8,537 bases of DNA from Bryobacteraceae bacterium (GTDB lineage: Bacteria; Acidobacteriota; Terriglobia; Bryobacterales; Bryobacteraceae): contig JANXXV010000059.1 of NCBI GenBank assembly GCA_025350445.1, positions 1 through 8,537 of the forward strand, in the 5' to 3' direction. The notes beneath the pieces were generated by a model. That model did no database searches. It saw only the letters and a program-made list of their open reading frames with translations, and was not told the DNA's origin. Shown here one piece after another: positions 5,014 through 8,537 of the stretch (position 1 is the stretch's first letter; each line of letters opens with the position of its first letter). The translations under genes were made by a program, and so were the position numbers.

Positions 5014-7212
5014 ATGCGCTACCTGCTGCTCTGCCTGCTCGCGCCCTTGCTGCTGGCTGAAGACCTACCCCTAATCACAACGGTAGACCGCCAACCCCTG
5101 GCCGCCCAACTAATCCGCGTCCTCGACTCCCTGGAAATGCTGGGCGATCCCCTCCCCGCCGCCGACGTCAAAGAACTCCGCCGCCTGGCCGCCACCACCC
5201 CCGACGTAGAACAAATCCAAAAAATCCTGGACCGCTACTGCCTGATCGGCGTCAACATCAACCCCGAGAGCCGGGTCAAAGTACAGCAAGGCCCGGCCAA
5301 GCCCGAACTGCAGGAGCAAGGCTGGCGCACCTACCTGGTGAAGGTCCACAACGAAGCCGGAGTCACCGCCGTCCTGGCCGTAACCAGCCCCAATGCAGGC
5401 CAGATCGCCAATAGCCCGCAAGGCAATGCCACGCGCCGCTTCCTGGATATTCTGAACTTCACCAAGCAGCCCATGCGCCCCCATCTCTCGGGCCTCGAAG
5501 TCGAATACCGTATCGTGCAACTCTACAGCCGCGATGCCGGTAAGCGCGAAGCTAAGCTGATCTTCGACGTAGGCCAAGGCTCGCAGGACCTCGGCTTCCG
5601 CAACGAAATCGACATCCTTTTCACTGCCAAACCGGCCACAAAAGTCACCTTCCGCGTGCACGATTCCGACGGCTCGGCCACCACCGCCGGCTTCCTCGTC
5701 CGCGACACGCACAACCGCGTCTACCCATCCCAAGCCAAGCGCCTCGCACCCGACTTCTTCTTCCAGCCGCAGGTCTACCGCGCCGACGGCGAATCTCTCA
5801 TGCTCCCCTCCGGCGACTACACCATTGAATGCACCCGCGGCCCGGAATACCGCAAACTAATTCAGCGCATCCACGTCAACGGCAAACCGCAGGAAGTATC
5901 GTTCCGCGCCGAACGCTGGATCGATCCCGCAAAACTCGGCTGGATTTCCGGCGATCATCACCTCCACGCCGCCGGCTGTTCGCACTACGAAAAACCTACG
6001 GAAGGCGTCTACCCGGAAGACATGATGCGCCACATCCTCGGCGAAGACCTCAAGATCGGCTCGGTCCTGACCTGGGGCCCCGGCTGGTATTTCCAGAAGA
6101 CGTTCTTCGAAGGCAAGGACAATAAACTCTCCACCGTGGACAACCTCATGCGCTATGACGTGGAGGTCTCCGGCTTCCCCTCCAGCCACACCGGCCACAT
6201 TGTGCTGCTCAGCTTGAAAGAACAGGATTACCCTCGCGCCAAGCGCATTGAAGACTGGCCCAGTTGGGGACTGCCGGTTTTCCAGTGGGCCAAGTCGCAA
6301 AACGCCATCACCGGTTTCGCCCACTCCGGTTGGGGCTTATCGCTAAAAGATCCAAAGGTCCCCAGTTTGGAAATGCCGCCCTTCGATGGCATCGGCGCGA
6401 ATGAATTCATAGTAGGCGTAACGCACGATCTGGTGGATTTCATCTCCACCGTGGATACGCCCTACGCCTGGGAACTCAACATCTGGTATCACACGCTCAA
6501 CGTGGGCTACCGCACGCGCATCAGCGGCGAGACCGACTTCCCCTGCATCTACGACAGCAAGGTGGGCCTGGGCCGCAGCTACGTCCGGCAGAAAGGCCCG
6601 CTCAACTACCGCGACTGGTCCGAAGGCATTCGCGAAGGCCGCAATTACGTGTCGGACGGCAAGAGCCACATCATCGATTTCCGCGTCAATAACCAGCAGA
6701 TGGGCGAAGGCGCAAGCGAAGTGAATCTCGCCGCGCCGGGTGCTGTAAAGGTGACCGCAAACGTAGCGGCCTTGCTCGACGAATCACCGAACGAAACTAT
6801 CCGCCAGCTCCGCGCGGACCAGAAGCCTTACTGGGATGTAGAGCGCGCCCGCATCGGCAACACCCGCACCGTTCCAGTAGAACTCATCGTGAACGGAGAA
6901 GCTGTAGCGCGCCAGGAAATCGCCGCCGACGGTCAACTCCGCCCCATCGCCTTCGACGTAAACGTCAAAGCCAGCAGTTGGATCGCGCTGCGCATCCTGC
7001 CCTCTTCGCATACCAATCCCATCTTCGTCCTAACCGCGAATAAACCCATCCGCGCCTCCCGCAAGAGCGCCGAGTGGTGCCTGAAAGCCGTGGATCAATG
7101 TTGGAGCCAGAAGGAATCCAAGATCCGCCTCGAAGAACGTGGCGCAGCCGCCCAAGCCTACGAATTCGCCCGCCAGGCCTACCGCCAACGGATGGCGGAA
7201 TCGAATCAATGA
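5014..7212 (+). CDS. Exported CehA/McbA-family (PHP-like) metallohydrolase
   Basis: This 732-residue protein has a short signal peptide (residues 1 to about 15, leucine-rich, ending LLLAED), so it acts outside the cytoplasm. Residues 20 to about 300 form an N-terminal region I cannot assign, probably beta-rich. From about 308 there is a PHP-like metal-binding domain of the CehA/McbA type: ISGDHHLHAAGC (311-322; H316 and H318 as the H-x-H metal site), GFAHSGWG with H437, and ISGETDFP with E506 and D508, followed by GLGRSYV. These positions fit a di- or trinuclear metal hydrolase. Characterised relatives hydrolyse carbamate esters such as carbaryl, but most members have unknown substrates, so none can be named here. 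The C-terminus (about 560-690) looks like a beta domain, followed by a charged helix. The stop codon overlaps the ThuA-like start (ATGA), indicating translational coupling. The frame is intact throughout. The family call is good; the substrate is unknown. Confidence 0.82.
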   Translation: MRYLLLCLLAPLLLAEDLPLITTVDRQPLAAQLIRVLDSLEMLGDPLPAADVKELRRLAATTPDVEQIQKILDRYCLIGVNINPESRVKVQQGPAKPELQEQGWRTYLVKVHNEAGVTAVLAVTSPNAGQIANSPQGNATRRFLDILNFTKQPMRPHLSGLEVEYRIVQLYSRDAGKREAKLIFDVGQGSQDLGFRNEIDILFTAKPATKVTFRVHDSDGSATTAGFLVRDTHNRVYPSQAKRLAPDFFFQPQVYRADGESLMLPSGDYTIECTRGPEYRKLIQRIHVNGKPQEVSFRAERWIDPAKLGWISGDHHLHAAGCSHYEKPTEGVYPEDMMRHILGEDLKIGSVLTWGPGWYFQKTFFEGKDNKLSTVDNLMRYDVEVSGFPSSHTGHIVLLSLKEQDYPRAKRIEDWPSWGLPVFQWAKSQNAITGFAHSGWGLSLKDPKVPSLEMPPFDGIGANEFIVGVTHDLVDFISTVDTPYAWELNIWYHTLNVGYRTRISGETDFPCIYDSKVGLGRSYVRQKGPLNYRDWSEGIREGRNYVSDGKSHIIDFRVNNQQMGEGASEVNLAAPGAVKVTANVAALLDESPNETIRQLRADQKPYWDVERARIGNTRTVPVELIVNGEAVARQEIAADGQLRPIAFDVNVKASSWIALRILPSSHTNPIFVLTANKPIRASRKSAEWCLKAVDQCWSQKESKIRLEERGAAAQAYEFARQAYRQRMAESNQ

Positions 7213-8087
7213 CAAAACTCCTCGCCTGCCTATTTCTGGCAGCCGCACAGCCGCAGCCGCTGAAGATACTAATCGTAGACGGTATGAACAATCACGATTG
7301 GCAGTATTCCACAGCGGCGGTGCGCCAAATCCTCTCCGCCACCGGACGATTCACCGTCGACGTGGCCACAGTAAATGGATCGATGCCCTGGAACCCGGAC
7401 TTCCAGAAATACAACGCCATCTTCGTCAACTTCAACGGCGGCCATAAAGACGACGGCGTCCGCTGGCCGAAACAAGCCGAAGAATCTCTCGAACGCTATG
7501 TGCGCGCGGGCGGCGGCCTCATCGTCTTTCACGCAGCCAACAACGCCTTCCTCCACTGGGACGCCTATAACGAAATGATCGGCCTCGGCTGGCGCGATAA
7601 AGCCTTCGGCCCCGGCCTGGCAGTATCGGACGATGGCAGAATCATCACCATACCCAAGGGAACAGGCAAGGACCCCGGCCACGGCCCGCGCCACGACTTT
7701 CCCATGCGCATGGTCAACACCACTCACCCCATCACAAATGGGATTCCCACGCTTTGGATGCACCCATCGGAGCAGTAAACGCACGGCCAGCACGGCCCCG
7801 CGCAAGGCCTCACCATTCTCACGTCGGCATATTCCAAGGATTCCCTCCAGAACGAACCTATGGACTGGGTACGCAACTACGGAGAGGGAAGGGTCTACAC
7901 CACCATGCTCGGCCACAGTTGGAAAAACGAACCCAATCCAAACTACGAATGCGTTGGCTTTCAAACTCTGCTGGCGCGCGGTGTGGAGTGGGCCGCCTCC
8001 GGCCGAGTAACCATCCCCGTCCCGGCAAAGTTCCCCACTCCCGCCTCGGTCCTCACCAACCCGCTTCCGTCTTCCGGACAGAAGTAG
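7209..8087 (+). pseudogene. ThuA-like domain protein interrupted by an in-frame stop
   Basis: The frame opens at ATG 7209, overlapping the previous stop, with a short signal-like hydrophobic N-terminus (MTKLLACLFLAAAQ). It shows the ThuA fold (class I glutamine amidotransferase-like): LKILIVDGMNNHDW near the start, YNAIFVNFNGG, a loop GGGLIVFHAANNAF (about 101-114, H108), GWRDKAFGP, and HPITNGIPTLWMHPSEQ. A TAA at 7776-7778 (codon 190) then stops it. The same frame continues with clear ThuA C-terminal sequence, GPAQGLTILTSAYS and GRVYTTMLGHSWKNE, to TAG 8085-8087, giving about 292 residues without the stop. Aligned by eye to relatives that read WMH...ELY, the stop replaces a leucine-like position with no gap, so a single base change (for example TTA to TAA) explains it. 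ThuA relatives act in disaccharide/keto-sugar use; the exact reaction here is unknown. If the stop is a sequence error, this is an intact gene. Confidence 0.82.
7776..7778 (+). other. In-frame TAA inside the ThuA-like gene
   Basis: TAA splits a frame that carries family-like sequence on both sides without any register change. The truncated 189-residue product would lack the last third of the domain. The downstream part has an internal ATG (7860), but no ribosome-binding site that would make it a credible separate gene. Confidence 0.8.
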
Positions 8088-8096
8088 CCCGACACG

Positions 8097-8537
8097 ATGA
8101 AAGACGGCAGCAAATACGACTTAGTCGTGAAGGATCTGTTCCAGCGGGATCATCCCAGCCTGCTGGACCATTTGACTGCCGGTGTCGCCGTGCGTGAGGT
8201 CCTGAACGTTGAACTGGCCCGCGTCGAGGAGCGCCGGGCCGACTTGGTGTTCTCGCTGGCGGATAAAACTCTTCTCCACATCGAGTTCCAGAGCGGCAAC
8301 GACAAAGACATGCCATACCGCATGGGAATCTACTGCCTGTTGCTCGGCCAAAAGTATAGGCGTCGCGTGCGGCAGGTGGTTCTGTATCTCGGACAGCCGA
8401 AGATGCGCATGGAGGATCACGTGGACCTCGGCCAGACCAGGTCCGCCTACTCGTTGATGGATATTCGCCAGATGGACGCCGGGCGGTTGATGGCAAGCGG
8501 CCGGCCGGGCGATCTCGCGCTAGCGATGCTCGCAGGA
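8097..8537 (+). CDS. Rpn-family PD-(D/E)XK nuclease-like protein, 3' end outside window
   Basis: The frame starts at ATG 8097, nine bases after the ThuA-like stop, and stays open to the right edge (147 residues seen). It reads MKDGSKYDLVVKDLFQRDHP at the N-terminus and carries RADLVFSL (D49) and LLHIEFQS (E63, Q65), then MPYRMGIYCLLL, a basic RRRVRQVVLYLG and a LALAMLAG segment. The D...E-x-Q pattern is the nuclease core of the Rpn/YhgA-like group (PDDEXK_2), recombination-promoting nucleases often found as many paralogues in one genome and linked to mobile DNA. Glutamine stands in for the usual lysine, as in other members of this group. Its codons favour G-ending leucine and valine codons (CTG, TTG, GTG) more than the C-ending choices upstream, which hints at a different history. 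No clear ribosome-binding site or promoter was found. Family assignment is good; the biological role is uncertain. Confidence 0.8.
   Translation, partial: MKDGSKYDLVVKDLFQRDHPSLLDHLTAGVAVREVLNVELARVEERRADLVFSLADKTLLHIEFQSGNDKDMPYRMGIYCLLLGQKYRRRVRQVVLYLGQPKMRMEDHVDLGQTRSAYSLMDIRQMDAGRLMASGRPGDLALAMLAG

Noticed and set aside
7074..7208. Upstream extension of the ThuA-like frame
   Set aside because: It lies inside the 3' end of the metallohydrolase gene and lacks a signal peptide; ATG 7209 with the ATGA overlap is the natural start.
7776..7778. Stop-codon readthrough or selenocysteine recoding in the ThuA-like gene
   Set aside because: The codon is TAA, not TGA, with no recoding structure evident. 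A nonsense change or sequence error explains it.

Overview
The window is GC-rich bacterial DNA with every recognisable gene on the + strand and short gaps or overlaps between most of them. The protein set suggests an Acidobacteriota genome of the Solibacteraceae/Bryobacterales type: a PafA-like phosphatase, a CehA/McbA-family metallohydrolase next to a ThuA-like protein, a DUF4920 protein and a Rpn-family PD-(D/E)XK nuclease. This assignment rests on protein flavour and remembered genome style, not on a database search.

Layout. Positions 1-326 hold the C-terminal end of an AAA-type ATPase whose start lies outside the window. At 352-804 is a small exported DUF4920-type protein. At 815-2388 is a secreted alkaline phosphatase-superfamily enzyme with a complete set of PafA-type catalytic residues, split into two frames by what looks like one missing C near 1600. 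A gene-free stretch of about 500 bases (2389-2894) holds a nested set of inverted repeats (2475-2608), a smaller hairpin (2647-2663) and a possible promoter for the next gene. At 2895-4190 is a divergent Nramp/SLC11 metal transporter. At 4222-5001 is a 23S rRNA guanine-N1 methyltransferase of the RlmA family. At 5014-7212 is a large exported CehA/McbA-type PHP-like metallohydrolase. It overlaps by four bases (ATGA) a ThuA-like gene at 7209-8087 that carries an in-frame TAA at 7776-7778. A Rpn-family nuclease gene starts at 8097 and runs off the right edge.

How the genes relate. The metallohydrolase and ThuA-like genes are translationally coupled and were probably one functional unit, perhaps in breakdown of a sugar-derived or other small substrate. 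The DUF4920 protein and the phosphatase are both exported and only 10 bases apart, so they may be co-transcribed. The transporter and methyltransferase look like unrelated housekeeping genes placed in series.

The main points of interest are the two lesions in otherwise well-preserved genes (true decay or sequence errors), the nested inverted-repeat element, the non-canonical metal-site motifs of the Nramp protein, and start codons that sit directly after -10-like hexamers, which suggests leaderless messages. I found no convincing new multi-gene system here.
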